Part shown: positions 41,588-51,271 of the stretch, one piece after another
How positions within the stretch are numbered: position 1 is the stretch's first letter
Layout of the letters: each line of letters begins with the position of its first letter
Assembly: GCF_902506495.1 (NCBI RefSeq)
Contig: NZ_LR733267.1
Location: forward strand, 434,001-498,000
Length of the DNA: 64,000 nucleotides
Reading direction: 5' to 3'
From: Pseudomonas sp. 8O
GTDB lineage: Bacteria > Pseudomonadota > Gammaproteobacteria > Pseudomonadales > Pseudomonadaceae
Notes under the pieces: generated by a model
The model's input: only the letters and a program-made list of their open reading frames with translations
Databases searched by the model: none
Told to the model about the DNA's origin: nothing
Program-made: the position numbers and the translations under genes

Positions 41588-42269
41588 GGTCCAGCGGCAG
41601 ACGCCGTTTGGCCGCCAGATAATGTTGGCTGAAAACGTCGAGATAATCGTCCAGCGCCTCGCTGGCGCGCAGGTCACCAGCCAACTCCAGGCACATGGCA
41701 GCCACCTCGGCGGTGCACAGGTGCTCGCCGCGGGTAGAGCGGCGCAGTCGATAGCGCGATAGCTGCGCTGGCGTCAGGCTCAGCACCGGCAGTGCGTCCA
41801 GATACGGGCTCTTGCGAAACATCTTGCGCGCCTCGGTCCAGGTGGCATCCAGCAGCACGAACAACGGCCGCTTGCCGGGCGCCAGCGCCACCTCCTCCAC
41901 CACGCGCTGCGGCGCCACGTACTCGCCGGGAAAAACCAGATAAGGCTGCCACTGCGGATCGGCCAAGAGCTCCAGCAGCGCCGGGTCGACGGCAGTGCGC
42001 GCCCAGCCGAAGGCGTGGGTTTGCGGCACCACGTCGGCAATCAACCAGCCGGTATTGCTCGGTTTCAGCGCCTCAATGTCATGCATCACCAGACACATGG
42101 CGGCATTGGCCTCGACCTGCGGGCGCCAGGCGCACAGACAATGAGTAGGCTGCACCCGGCAGTGCGGGCAGCGCTCGGCACGCGAGCCACGGGCGATGAA
42201 GGGTTTGACGCTGCGCGCCAGGCGCTCTGTGCGCAGGCGGGCGACGGCATGTGGGGCTGGATGGGTCAT
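41547..42269 (-). CDS. tapT: DTW-domain tRNA-uridine aminocarboxypropyltransferase
   Basis: The 240-residue protein has the DTW family features: an N-terminal cysteine cluster (RCPHCRVQPTHCLCAW), the FVLLDATWTEARKM motif carrying DxTW, and RLRRSTRGEHLCTAEVAA. TapT (YfiP) transfers the aminocarboxypropyl group of SAM to uridine 47 of tRNAs, making acp3U. The ATG at 42269 (MTHPAPHAVARLR) is preferred over one 51 bases earlier. Identity with TapT rather than a DTWD paralogue is likely but not proven. Confidence 0.82.
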   Translation of the reverse strand: MTHPAPHAVARLRTERLARSVKPFIARGSRAERCPHCRVQPTHCLCAWRPQVEANAAMCLVMHDIEALKPSNTGWLIADVVPQTHAFGWARTAVDPALLELLADPQWQPYLVFPGEYVAPQRVVEEVALAPGKRPLFVLLDATWTEARKMFRKSPYLDALPVLSLTPAQLSRYRLRRSTRGEHLCTAEVAAMCLELAGDLRASEALDDYLDVFSQHYLAAKRRLPLDLNDALHQRLQAYR

Positions 42270-42329
42270 GGCGGTAACGACAGCGAACGGGGGGGCGATT
42301 CTAGCACCCCCGTTCGTCACTCAGATGGC

Positions 42330-44018
42330 TCAGAAGCTGTGGTTCAAGGCCAGACCGATGAAGTGGATGTGGGTGTTGTACTCACCGGTGTAGTTGCCGC
42401 CGTTGCCGGTGCAGCGCACTCCACTGTCCTGATACAGCCCGCCGGCACCTGGCACCCAGCCGGCCGGGGAGCAGCCGTCCTGGTAGTCCATCTTGCCGCT
42501 GGAGAACTGCACGTAGCTGTAGGCGAAATCCAGCGAGGTGTCGCGCATCACCTTGTAGTTGGCGCCGAGCGAAAGCCAGTAGCGATCCGCATCAGGAAAG
42601 GCCGGATGGCGTAGCTGCGGCGAGTTGACGGGAGAGCGGTCGTAAGCAACGCCGGTACGCAGCAGCAGGTCATCACTGTACTGGTAGTTCATGCCCAGAG
42701 AGATCTTGTAGCTGTCCTTCCAGTCCTGCTTGACGCTCAGGTCGCCCTCGGTAACGCCATTGAAGTAAGGATAGCCAGCCACCTGATCGATACCGATGCG
42801 CACCTCGTCGAGCCGCGAATGGCGAGTGAAGGTCAGATCCGCCATGAGCGCCATCTTGTCGTTGAGCTGATGGAAGGCGTTGAAGGAGAGCATCTCCGGT
42901 GTATCGATGGCGGTCTTGGCCTTGGAGTTGGGGTGCAGCCTGGAGCCGGCGAAATTGCCGGGATTGACCCAGTTGTCCGGGTCCAGCACCTGCCCCAATG
43001 CATCGGCTGGCGGCAAGGTGATGATGCCAAGATCGATGCCACCGCTCAAATCGGTATCGGGTGAAGGCACGCTGCCGGACACGCCGGCGAAGCTCCATTT
43101 TGTCTCGCCTTCAAGGGTGTGGCGAATGTTGGAACGATAGGACACGCCAAAGCGCGTCGCTTCGGTCGGCTCCCACAGGTAGCCGATATTCCAGCCAAAC
43201 CCCCAGTCATCGCCCTTGACCCGGAAGTAACCGTCACCCTGGACGTTGTCGGCGAAGTTCTTCGCCACACAGTCGACGAAAGCGTCATCGGCCTGACCGT
43301 CGCAACTGCTGATCTCACCGGGCACATCGATGCCGTAGAGCAAAGGAATGGCAAACTGACCAAGCGGTGATGCGGCCAGCTCGGTCAGATCCTGATTGGC
43401 AGTGACAAACTGCCCAGCCAATTGCCGCGACGCGCCTTTGACATCCGCCGCACCGCGCTGCACCGACTTGATGTACTGTGCCGAAACACCGAAACCGATG
43501 CTGTGGTGTTCATTGAAGCGAAAGGCAATGCTCGGGTTGAAGGTCACCGTCTCCAGGCTGGCCGACTGGATGCCGTAGCGCCCAGCCCAGTCCTCCTTGT
43601 AGTCGAGCTTCGCGCCGAACGGAGTGAAGATGCCCAGACCGACCGTCACTCGGTCGTTGATCTCATGGGAAAAATAGAAGTTGGGCGCAGCGGCGGCATC
43701 AGGCAGGAACTCGCCCGCATCCCCCGAGACAGAATTGCCGAACACGTCGCGGCTACCCTTGTCCTCGTAATCGCCATCCGGCAGCAGGATGCTCAGGCCG
43801 GAGGTCACCTGGGTGCCCTTGAGCCGGGCAAGGCCAGCGGGGTTGTAGAAAATGGTCGAAGGGTCGGCCGCCTCGGCACCGTTGGCATGTGCCGAACCCT
43901 GCGCCGCCACCGATTGCGAACCGAAGTGATAACCGGATGCCTGCACCTGCGCAACGGGCAAAACCAGTAAACTGCCGACCATCACCCGCGATGGCCAGCG
44001 CCGAGAGAGCATTGTCAT
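42330..44018 (-). CDS. fadL: FadL-type outer-membrane long-chain fatty acid transporter
   Basis: The 562-residue protein has a signal peptide ending near AQVQA and a mature start SGYHFGSQSVAAQG, with ADPSTIFYNPAGLARLKGTQ, the NPA motif of the FadL N-terminal hatch. The rest is a predicted 14-strand beta-barrel ending in an aromatic residue (LALNHSF). FadL-type channels take up long-chain fatty acids or other hydrophobic molecules. At 562 residues it is longer than E. coli FadL (446), with extra loop sequence. The ATG at 44018 has AGGAG seven bases upstream. It is one of several likely paralogues. Confidence 0.9.
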   Translation of the reverse strand: MTMLSRRWPSRVMVGSLLVLPVAQVQASGYHFGSQSVAAQGSAHANGAEAADPSTIFYNPAGLARLKGTQVTSGLSILLPDGDYEDKGSRDVFGNSVSGDAGEFLPDAAAAPNFYFSHEINDRVTVGLGIFTPFGAKLDYKEDWAGRYGIQSASLETVTFNPSIAFRFNEHHSIGFGVSAQYIKSVQRGAADVKGASRQLAGQFVTANQDLTELAASPLGQFAIPLLYGIDVPGEISSCDGQADDAFVDCVAKNFADNVQGDGYFRVKGDDWGFGWNIGYLWEPTEATRFGVSYRSNIRHTLEGETKWSFAGVSGSVPSPDTDLSGGIDLGIITLPPADALGQVLDPDNWVNPGNFAGSRLHPNSKAKTAIDTPEMLSFNAFHQLNDKMALMADLTFTRHSRLDEVRIGIDQVAGYPYFNGVTEGDLSVKQDWKDSYKISLGMNYQYSDDLLLRTGVAYDRSPVNSPQLRHPAFPDADRYWLSLGANYKVMRDTSLDFAYSYVQFSSGKMDYQDGCSPAGWVPGAGGLYQDSGVRCTGNGGNYTGEYNTHIHFIGLALNHSF

Positions 44019-44307
44019 TGTTATTCTCCTGCACGCTGCTTGAACACCGCGCAGTCCTTCCTGCACCAGCGGCAGACTTCAGGCAGGTCTGCACTGGCGA
44101 CGTCCGACTGCGACGGCGGCTCAATGCCTGTGACGTGCAGGTTTGGCCGATGATCCCCGGCCTTTGGTCGTGGTGATGGGCGGCGGCCACAGGCCAGCAT
44201 GTCCCCATCAGTAACACTTAGTTTCAGGCGGGCAAATGGCCAGCGGCGCGAACATTCGCTGCGAGGCCCTGTCCAACCCTCGTCCACGCTTTCAGGAGTC
44301 ACATGAC
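44019..44307. other. 289-bp divergent intergenic region
   Basis: It lies between fadL (minus) and the small exported gene (plus). I see no further gene, tRNA or clear palindromic repeat, only the two ribosome sites at its ends. Promoters for both neighbours must lie here but no strong -35/-10 pair stands out. Confidence 0.6.
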
Positions 44308-44709
44308 ATGCTGCGTTACATCCTCCCCGCTCTCGCGCTCAGCCTGATGCTTCCCACTGCCCAGGCAGCCTCGCTGAAGGAGATGGAACTGACTCGCACC
44401 CTGGAGCAGGTCGCCCGGCAAAGCAGCGAGGGCACGCCGCGAGCGATCAATGAAGACATTCTCGATCAGGGCTACACCGTGGAAGGCCACACGCTGATCA
44501 ACCACCTCAGCGTGCGTGAAGCGCATGCAGCGCAGATGCGCGGCAACCCCGATACCGTGCGCGCGCAACTGGCCGCCAGCGTCTGCCGCAATCCGGGCTA
44601 TCGCAACCTGTTGGCCCAGGGCGCACAGCTGCGCTACCAGTTCAGTGAGTACCGCAGCAATCGCCCGGTTACCGTCGAAGTGTTCGACAAGAGCGACTGC
44701 GGCCTCTGA
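44308..44709 (+). CDS. exported protein of the PA3611-like quorum-sensing-regulated virulence factor family
   Basis: The 133-residue protein has a signal peptide (MLRYILPALALSLMLPTAQA) and a small alpha/beta mature domain with two cysteines (C in ASVCRNPGYRNLL and C in FDKSDCGL) that may pair. It resembles the QSregVF_b family typified by PA3611 of P. aeruginosa, a small secreted or periplasmic protein linked to virulence. Biochemical role unknown. AGGAG lies nine bases upstream of the ATG. Confidence 0.78.
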   Translation: MLRYILPALALSLMLPTAQAASLKEMELTRTLEQVARQSSEGTPRAINEDILDQGYTVEGHTLINHLSVREAHAAQMRGNPDTVRAQLAASVCRNPGYRNLLAQGAQLRYQFSEYRSNRPVTVEVFDKSDCGL

Positions 44710-44722
44710 CCCAGGGCTGCCG

Positions 44723-44917
44723 TCAGTCCCGTTCCGCTCGCCGCTGCGCCTCATCGGCGCGCAGCTCGGCGAGCAAGGCCTCCATATAGCGCGAACGTCG
44801 TACACCGCCCTCGAGGCGACGTCGACATTCATCCTCCAGACTCAGTCGATTGGTTAGCGCTGCCTGCTGCAGCAGGCGATAGAGGTCCGTTTCGATCTCC
44901 AGAATCAACTTGGGCAT
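44723..44917 (-). CDS. small FitA/RHH-like protein
   Basis: This 64-residue protein begins MPKLILEIETDLYRLLQQAA and continues with SLEDECRRRLEGGVRRSR, a pattern of strand, helix, helix as in ribbon-helix-helix DNA-binding proteins. GAGAGG precedes the ATG at 44917. It lies 37 bp downstream of the phosphoketolase gene on the same strand and could be co-transcribed. No toxin-like partner is next to it. The RHH assignment is tentative. Confidence 0.6.
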   Translation of the reverse strand: MPKLILEIETDLYRLLQQAALTNRLSLEDECRRRLEGGVRRSRYMEALLAELRADEAQRRAERD

Positions 44918-44954
44918 ACCTGCCTCTCCCTTACCATTGACCCAGTCAGCAGGC

Positions 44955-47357
44955 TCAACGCAGGGAGCGAGGACTCCCCCTGCCTGCCAGAGCCGCACGT
45001 TCCTCAGGCGTCAGCCAGGCATCGATCGATACGCCGAGCACCTCGGCGACGCTTTGCAGGACATGCGCCCAGGTACAGCCATTGGCGAACAGCATGCCGG
45101 CTTCGTCGAAAGTGCCGCCACGGTTGCGATAACCAAGCGCATGACACGTAGCAGCATCGCCCAGCACCGTCGACAGATGCCCTAAGGCCACTTCCGGGCG
45201 CATGTGGCCAAGCAACACGCGCCGTCGACAGGCAATCGGGAACAGCGCCTCACGCTGAGCGGTGCTGGCCACACTCGACGCCTCCCAGGCATCACGCGGC
45301 ATACGAAAGCGCCCTGGTTCCTGCAAGTAAATCAGACGCCAGGCCACACCCTGCTCGCTCAGACGAACGGCGGCGCGACGCATCTCGTGCAGCTGATAGC
45401 TGCCGCTGGCAATCAGCAGCACCGGTTCGCCATCGCCTTCGGCATCGACCAGCAATGCCCCCTCACGGGCCAGTTGCTGCGCCTGTTCGACGGTGAAGCT
45501 GCAGGGTTGTTCACGTTTGGCCACCACCAGGCAAGCGAGCCGGCCGCGCTCCTGGTAGATGCCAGGCAGTAGGGCCAGTAGCGAATTGTGGTCGGCCGGA
45601 AACAGCACACGCATGACATCGTGCATCTCGCCCAGCAGCGCCTCGCAGAAGGTAGTGTCCTGATGCGACTGCTGGTTCTTGCCGTTCTCCCAGGTGTGCG
45701 AAGTGGCCACCAGCGGCCAGCCCAGCCAGCCGGCTGGACGTCCCGCCTCTTTCTGCTGGCGGGCGAAGATCAGACGCTGGCGCACGGCACCGAGCATCTT
45801 CACGCAAAACGCCTCGTAACTGGCCACCAGATTCAGGCCGCCCTGATTGGCCAGACAGGCAGAGACCACAGCCTCCTCGTTGAGCGCGGTGATCACCGCA
45901 CCGTGCAGCGACTCCAGCTCGCTCTCAGGCTGGCTGACGCGGTGCTTGAGCGCTGCCAGCACACCGCCCAGACGGTTGCTGGCCAGTTCGTCCGGGTTAC
46001 CGACACGCGGCCGCAACTGTGGGTTGGCGCGCACCAGATCGACGAAATAACGATCCAGTGCAGTCATGGGCGAACAGGGCCGACCATGAAAATGCAGCTC
46101 AGGCTGTACCGGCTGCAGTGGTTGACGCCGTGCCAGTGGGTTATCCCGCTCCAGTACACGACCCTTGCGTGCAGTGAACAGACTGCAGGCTTCCGACAGC
46201 ACCTGCGGCTCTACCCACAAGGCCGCAGCATGTTGGTTGAACAGCTCGCGCGCGTAATCATCCTGCGCCGGACTGGCCGGTAGCGGCAGATTATGAGCGG
46301 CGTTGCAGCCAGCGCCAAAGAAGCCATAGCCCTTGGTGGTCTCGGCAATGCCGTAGGGCATCGGCAAGGGATAACCGATCAGCTCGCGATCGAGCTCCTC
46401 CAGCCGATGCGCCAGGCGCTGCTCCATCTCCCACAGCGCACAGACGAAGGCTGCCGGATCACGCCCATCGAAGCTCACCGGATCGAAGCCGCAGCCGCGC
46501 AGGTGCCGGCGAAACCCTTCCAGGCCCTCCAGCGTGCCCAACTCGGTACGCTGCTCGATACGCCGGCCGTTGGCGATCATCACCGGTAGCGCCACGCCAC
46601 AATCCTCGGCACGCCACCAGCGTGGCATCCAGTCGCTGCCGCGCTGCTCTTCGGCGGCGCCATCGGACAGGAACGCCACCAGTTTCTCCCCTGGCAATGG
46701 CAGATGTGCGTACTGCAACTCAGCGAACCCGAGGTATCCGCCTTCGGCGATACCGCCGGCGGTGTGCGGATTGACATGACTGCCCAACGGCACGCCAGGG
46801 CTGCCGTCCGCAGCCTGGGCGTAACTGTAGAAGTCCGCCGCCAGGCGACTCATGCCCGTCTCGTCACACGCGTAACGGGCGGCCTGCTCGGGATGCTGGT
46901 TGCCGGTCAGCAGGTTCAGCGCCTCGATCGCCGCCACGCAATGGCCTTGGCCCATCAACCAGCCACGCGTCTCACCCGTCAGGGCGTTGAGCGCCAGGTA
47001 GCCGGCATAGGCCGGCACCATGTTCAGCGCGCCGCCGGTATGCCCTTCGGGCACGGGCTTGAAATCATCGGCCTGCAGCGGCTGGCCATCGAGCCGAACG
47101 CGCTGGGCATAAGTCATGTGTACCACCAACCAGAGGCCGGCTGCCGTCAGCGAGTCCAGCGCGCGCAACAGGCGGTAGACGCTCGGCAGGTCGGGCTGCA
47201 AACCGCTCTGCACCAGTTGATGGGCCAGACGAAAGACGGCGGCGCGGGTCTGCGGGCTATGCTGGACAGGTCCGTGGCCAACTTGCCAGCGGGCAAAGTC
47301 GGGATATTGCTGGGCGTGCCGAGCCAAGGTGGCGGCGTCGGGCAATAGCTGGGTCAT
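44955..47357 (-). CDS. xfp: phosphoketolase (Xfp family)
   Basis: The 800-residue thiamine-diphosphate enzyme should split xylulose 5-phosphate (and possibly fructose 6-phosphate) with phosphate to acetyl phosphate plus a smaller sugar phosphate. Signatures are PEGHTGGALNMVPAYAGYLA near residue 105, the diphosphate-binding region LSDGAAEEQRGSDWMPRWWR, and SHTWENGKNQQSHQDTTFCE in the pyrimidine domain. The length fits the family. AGGAG lies before the ATG. It is divergent from a beta-CASP gene. With Edd and Gap it offers a carbon-saving route to acetyl phosphate. Confidence 0.92.
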   Translation of the reverse strand: MTQLLPDAATLARHAQQYPDFARWQVGHGPVQHSPQTRAAVFRLAHQLVQSGLQPDLPSVYRLLRALDSLTAAGLWLVVHMTYAQRVRLDGQPLQADDFKPVPEGHTGGALNMVPAYAGYLALNALTGETRGWLMGQGHCVAAIEALNLLTGNQHPEQAARYACDETGMSRLAADFYSYAQAADGSPGVPLGSHVNPHTAGGIAEGGYLGFAELQYAHLPLPGEKLVAFLSDGAAEEQRGSDWMPRWWRAEDCGVALPVMIANGRRIEQRTELGTLEGLEGFRRHLRGCGFDPVSFDGRDPAAFVCALWEMEQRLAHRLEELDRELIGYPLPMPYGIAETTKGYGFFGAGCNAAHNLPLPASPAQDDYARELFNQHAAALWVEPQVLSEACSLFTARKGRVLERDNPLARRQPLQPVQPELHFHGRPCSPMTALDRYFVDLVRANPQLRPRVGNPDELASNRLGGVLAALKHRVSQPESELESLHGAVITALNEEAVVSACLANQGGLNLVASYEAFCVKMLGAVRQRLIFARQQKEAGRPAGWLGWPLVATSHTWENGKNQQSHQDTTFCEALLGEMHDVMRVLFPADHNSLLALLPGIYQERGRLACLVVAKREQPCSFTVEQAQQLAREGALLVDAEGDGEPVLLIASGSYQLHEMRRAAVRLSEQGVAWRLIYLQEPGRFRMPRDAWEASSVASTAQREALFPIACRRRVLLGHMRPEVALGHLSTVLGDAATCHALGYRNRGGTFDEAGMLFANGCTWAHVLQSVAEVLGVSIDAWLTPEERAALAGRGSPRSLR

Positions 47358-47481
47358 GAGTGCTCTCCTGAATGCTTGCCTGCAGTTTAGGTATCGCTAC
47401 GAAGCACCCGCTGACCTGCATCAAGACCCGCGCCGGTTCGAAGCGGCAGACTCGCTTCATCATCACGACAAGGAACAAACC

Positions 47482-48885
47482 ATGGCCTTGCTCACTTTTC
47501 TCGGTGCGATTCAACAGGTCACCGGCTCCTGCTACCTGGTGGAAAGCCGCGATGGCGCCAAGGTACTGCTCGAATGCGGCATGCATCAGGGACGCCGCCA
47601 GGAAGAAGATCTGAACCGCAGTGCGTTTTCTTTCGATCCGAGCAGCCTGGATGCGGTGGTGGTCTCCCACGCCCACCTCGATCACAGCGGGCTGTTGCCG
47701 CGCCTGGTCGCCGAGGGCTATCGCGGCCCGATTCACGCCACTGAAGCCAGTTGCGAACTGCTCGAGCTGATGCTGATGGATTCGGCCTTCCTCCAGGAGA
47801 AAGACGCCGAATGGGAAAACCGCTGGCGCGCACGCCAGGGCAAGCCAGCGGTCAAGCCGCTCTACACCATCGCCAATGCCGAGCAGGCGCTCAGCCAGCG
47901 CCACGCGCATACCTATGGCGCAGCGGTCGAGGTAGCCAAGGGCGTGCATGTCACCTTCCACAATGCAGGCCACATCCTCGGCTCGGCCATCGTCGAGATG
48001 CAGGTAGAGGATCACCACCTGCGACGTCACCTGGTGTTCTCCGGCGACCTGGGCAACACCTGCTCACCGCTGATGCAGGCGCCGACACAGCTGAACCAGG
48101 CGGACGTGCTGCTGATGGAGTCGACCTACGGCGACCGCGACCATCGCACCAGCAACGAAACCCTGGAAGAGCTGGCAGACATTCTTCAGCAGGCTCACAA
48201 GGAAGGTGGCAACGTACTGATCCCGTCGTTCGCCGTCGGCCGCACGCAGGACCTGATCTACTACCTCGGCCGCTTCTATCAGGAAGGCCGCCTGCCGCAG
48301 CAGGCCGTGTTCCTCGACAGCCCCATGGCGATCCGCGCCAACGCCATTTACAGCCGCTTCCATGACCAGTTCGCGGCCGCAGATCGTGCAGCGCTGGCCG
48401 CCAAGGGCGTCAAGCGTATCGAGGACTGGCTGCCAGTGTTGCGCAGCACACCGACAGCCGAAGAATCGATGGCGATCAACCGGATCAACAGCGGCGCGAT
48501 CATCATCGCCGGTGCCGGCATGTGCAATGGCGGGCGTATCGTCCATCACTTCAAGCACAACCTCTGGCGCGAGAACTGCCATCTGGTATTCCCCGGGTTC
48601 CAGGCCAAGGGCACGTTGGGTCGCCTGATCGTCGACGGAGCCGAAACGGTCAAGGTGCTGCATCAGCGCATCGCGGTGAAGGCCAAGGTACATACTCTGG
48701 GCGGTTTCTCCGCGCATGCCGGGCAATCGCAATTGCTCGACTGGGCCAGCCGGTTCGAGCATCACCCCGAGCTGTATCTGGTGCATGGCGAACTGGAAAA
48801 GATGCAGACACTGCAAGGCGCCCTGCGCGAGCGCCTGAACTGGATTGCCAACATTCCCGAACCCGGTGAACAGATCGCCCTGTAA
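47482..48885 (+). CDS. beta-CASP metallo-beta-lactamase-fold RNase-like protein
   Basis: The 467-residue protein has the metallo-beta-lactamase motif H63-A-H65-L-D67-H68 and further ligands in NAGHILGSA and FSGDLGN, followed by a beta-CASP domain (LIPSFAVGRTQDLIYYLGRF, then a GAGMCNGGRIVHH segment and GGFSAHAGQSQLL). This is the CPSF73/Ysh1-like class that cleaves RNA with two zinc ions. Its target in Pseudomonas is not known. The start at 47482 follows AAGGAAC; the longer upstream frame is not conserved-looking. Confidence 0.88.
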   Translation: MALLTFLGAIQQVTGSCYLVESRDGAKVLLECGMHQGRRQEEDLNRSAFSFDPSSLDAVVVSHAHLDHSGLLPRLVAEGYRGPIHATEASCELLELMLMDSAFLQEKDAEWENRWRARQGKPAVKPLYTIANAEQALSQRHAHTYGAAVEVAKGVHVTFHNAGHILGSAIVEMQVEDHHLRRHLVFSGDLGNTCSPLMQAPTQLNQADVLLMESTYGDRDHRTSNETLEELADILQQAHKEGGNVLIPSFAVGRTQDLIYYLGRFYQEGRLPQQAVFLDSPMAIRANAIYSRFHDQFAAADRAALAAKGVKRIEDWLPVLRSTPTAEESMAINRINSGAIIIAGAGMCNGGRIVHHFKHNLWRENCHLVFPGFQAKGTLGRLIVDGAETVKVLHQRIAVKAKVHTLGGFSAHAGQSQLLDWASRFEHHPELYLVHGELEKMQTLQGALRERLNWIANIPEPGEQIAL

Positions 48886-49016
48886 TCGGCGCTTACGAAA
48901 AGGTCGCAACGAAACGGCAGACTGCCTGTGGCAAGCTGTTCAACACTCCATAATCAAGGAACCGGCCAACAGGAGAGGCTCCTCGTCTCTCACAGGCCTA
49001 GAAGAGGAGAGTTTCC

Positions 49017-50090
49017 ATGCCCTTTGAACCGGACGACTATCTGTCACGCCACGTGCAAACCAGCGAGGTCGACCTGAGCAACAAGGTGGAGGAACTGGTA
49101 GCGCTGGCCACCCCGAGCAACAGCCCCAATCTGGCGCTTTACCGCGAAATGCTCACCACGGTGATCCACATGGCCCAGGCGGATCGTAACCGCTGGGACG
49201 CCAAGATCATGATGCAGACGCTGCGCGAGATGGAGCATGCCTTCGGCATGCTGGAACAACTGAAACGGCGGCGCAAGGTAACGGTGTTCGGCTCAGCACG
49301 AACTCCGCCCGATCATCCCCTGTACCGGCAGGCGCGCGAGCTCGGCGCATTACTGGCACACCGCGACCTGATGGTGGTCACAGGTGCCGGTGGTGGCATC
49401 ATGGCGGCAGCCCATGAAGGCGCCGGCGCGGAAAGCAGCCTGGGTTTCAATATCACCCTGCCCTTCGAACAAACCGCCAACGCGACCATGCGCGGCAGCC
49501 ATCACCTGCTGTCGTTCCACTTCTTCTTTCTGCGCAAGTTGTTCTTCGTCAAGGAAGCCGACGGCCTGGTGCTGTGCCCCGGCGGTTTCGGCACCCTCGA
49601 CGAAGCGCTGGAAGTGCTGACCCTGATCCAGACCGGCAAGAGCCCACTGGTGCCCGTGGTACTGCTCGATCAGCCGGGCGGCAGCTATTGGGAAGATGCA
49701 CTGGGCTTCATCCGTCGCCAGCTTGGCGACAACGGTTACATCCTGCCCACCGACCTCAACCTGATGCATCTGGTCTACAGCGCCGAAGAGGCGGTGGATG
49801 AAATCGCCCGCTTCTACCGCAACTTCCACTCCAGCCGCTGGCTCAAGGATCGCTTCGTGATTCGCCTCAATCATCCACTCAACGAGGCGGCGCTGGCGAA
49901 GCTGGACAGCGACTTCGCCAGCCTGTGCAAGGAAGGTGGATTTACCCAGCAGCCCCATTGCGAGCAGGAGCGCGACGAACCGGAACTATGCCACCTGAGC
50001 CGCCTGGCCTTTGCCTTCAATGGTCGCGACTACGGCCGCCTGCGCGCGCTGCTTAATGTGGTCAACGAACCGGAAAACTGGGTGAGCTAA
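49017..50090 (+). CDS. LOG-family (TIGR00730-like) nucleotide-binding protein
   Basis: The 357-residue protein has a Rossmann-like core with VTVFGSARTPPDHPLYRQA, VVTGAGGGIMAAAHEGA and the PGGFGTLDEALEVL motif of LOG proteins (phosphoribohydrolases that remove ribose 5-phosphate from nucleotides). N- and C-terminal extensions of about 85 residues distinguish it from minimal LOG enzymes and recall the PpnN group. GAGGAG precedes the ATG. Activity on AMP or cytokinin nucleotides is plausible but unproven. Confidence 0.85.
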   Translation: MPFEPDDYLSRHVQTSEVDLSNKVEELVALATPSNSPNLALYREMLTTVIHMAQADRNRWDAKIMMQTLREMEHAFGMLEQLKRRRKVTVFGSARTPPDHPLYRQARELGALLAHRDLMVVTGAGGGIMAAAHEGAGAESSLGFNITLPFEQTANATMRGSHHLLSFHFFFLRKLFFVKEADGLVLCPGGFGTLDEALEVLTLIQTGKSPLVPVVLLDQPGGSYWEDALGFIRRQLGDNGYILPTDLNLMHLVYSAEEAVDEIARFYRNFHSSRWLKDRFVIRLNHPLNEAALAKLDSDFASLCKEGGFTQQPHCEQERDEPELCHLSRLAFAFNGRDYGRLRALLNVVNEPENWVS

Positions 50091-50099
50091 CGCAGCCTA

Positions 50100-50163
50100 C
50101 GTAGCCCGGATGCAATCCGGGGGTATTGGCCGCTCGCCCTTCCCGGATTGCATCCGGGCTACG
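50100..50163. repeat. REP-like inverted repeat, CGTAGCCCGGAT family (copy 3)
   Basis: CGTAGCCCGGATGCAATCC is mirrored by GGATTGCATCCGGGCTACG. Its arms are the most nearly perfect of the three copies. Confidence 0.82.
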
Positions 50164-50170
50164 CAAAGCA

Positions 50171-50200
50171 AGAAGCCCAGCATTGGCCGGGCTTCTTTTT
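50171..50200 (+). terminator. terminator after the LOG-family gene
   Basis: AGAAGCCC and GGGCTTCT form the stem, extended by mismatched bases, and are followed by TTTT on the plus strand. On the minus strand it also lies just past the nadA stop. Confidence 0.82.
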
Positions 50201-50212
50201 GACTGCTGGCGG

Positions 50213-51271
50213 TCAGGCGTTGCCGGCGACCTTCATCCGCGCCGCCTGAGTGAAGTCGAGCATGCGCTTGAGCGGCTTGATCGCCTTGGGAATCAACGCC
50301 GGATCGACGTGAATTTCGCCTGAACCCTGACGCAAGCCTGTCAGCACACGCTCCAGCGTATTCATCGCCATCCACGGGCAGTGCGCGCAGCTGCGGCAGG
50401 CGGCACCATTGCCGGCGGTTGGCGCCTCGATGAAGGTCTTGTCCGGGCACAGCTGCTGCATCTTGTAAAAGATGCCGCGATCGGTGGCGACGATGAAGGT
50501 GGAGTTCGGCAGGGTCTGCGCCGCCTTGATCAACTGGCTGGTGGAACCCACGGCATCGGCCAACTCCACCACATTCTGCGGCGATTCCGGGTGCACCAGA
50601 ATGGCGGCGTCCGGATACAGTGCCTTCATGTCCAACAGCTGCTTGGACTTGAACTCCTCGTGCACGATGCAGGCGCCATCCCACAGCAGCATGTCGGCGC
50701 CGGTCTCGCGCTGGATGTAGTTGCCCAGATGCTTGTCCGGCGCCCAGATGATGGTCTCGCCGTTATCCATCAGACTCTCGACGATCTCCAGCGCGCAGCT
50801 GGACGTCACCACCCAGTCAGCACGTGCCTTCACCGCCGCCGACGTGTTGGCGTAAACCACCACGGTACGCTCCGGGTGCTGATCGCAGAAGGCCGAGAAT
50901 TCGTCCACCGGGCAGCCCAGGTCAAGCGAGCAAGTCGCCTCCAGAGTCGGCATCAGTACGCGCTTTTCCGGGTTGAGGATCTTCGCTGTCTCGCCCATGA
51001 ACTTGACCCCGGCCACCACAACGGTCTGCGCCGGGTGCTGATTGCCGAAGCGGGCCATTTCCAGGGAGTCGGAAACGCAGCCACCGGTTTCCTCTGCGAG
51101 CGCCTGGATGACCGGATCACAGTAATAGTGCGCCACCAGCACCGCGTTCTGCTTCTTCAGCTCGGCGGCGATTTCACGGCGATAGAAGGCCTCTTCCTCG
51201 GCGGTCAGCGGCTTGGGCTGTTTGGCATCGAGGTGGGCTTGAACCAGAAGGCGTTCGGAAATCTGCGTCAT
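50213..51271 (-). CDS. nadA: quinolinate synthase A
   Basis: NadA (352 residues, the P. aeruginosa length) condenses iminoaspartate with dihydroxyacetone phosphate to quinolinate for NAD synthesis, using an oxygen-sensitive 4Fe-4S cluster. Candidate cluster cysteines are C114 in LEATCSLDLGC, the cysteine of WDGACIVHEEF and one in the CRSCAHCPWMAMN segment. The ATG at 51271 (MTQISERLLVQAH) is used because the longer frame reads back through the tRNA-Lys gene. No nadB or nadC is in the window. Confidence 0.95.
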   Translation of the reverse strand: MTQISERLLVQAHLDAKQPKPLTAEEEAFYRREIAAELKKQNAVLVAHYYCDPVIQALAEETGGCVSDSLEMARFGNQHPAQTVVVAGVKFMGETAKILNPEKRVLMPTLEATCSLDLGCPVDEFSAFCDQHPERTVVVYANTSAAVKARADWVVTSSCALEIVESLMDNGETIIWAPDKHLGNYIQRETGADMLLWDGACIVHEEFKSKQLLDMKALYPDAAILVHPESPQNVVELADAVGSTSQLIKAAQTLPNSTFIVATDRGIFYKMQQLCPDKTFIEAPTAGNGAACRSCAHCPWMAMNTLERVLTGLRQGSGEIHVDPALIPKAIKPLKRMLDFTQAARMKVAGNA

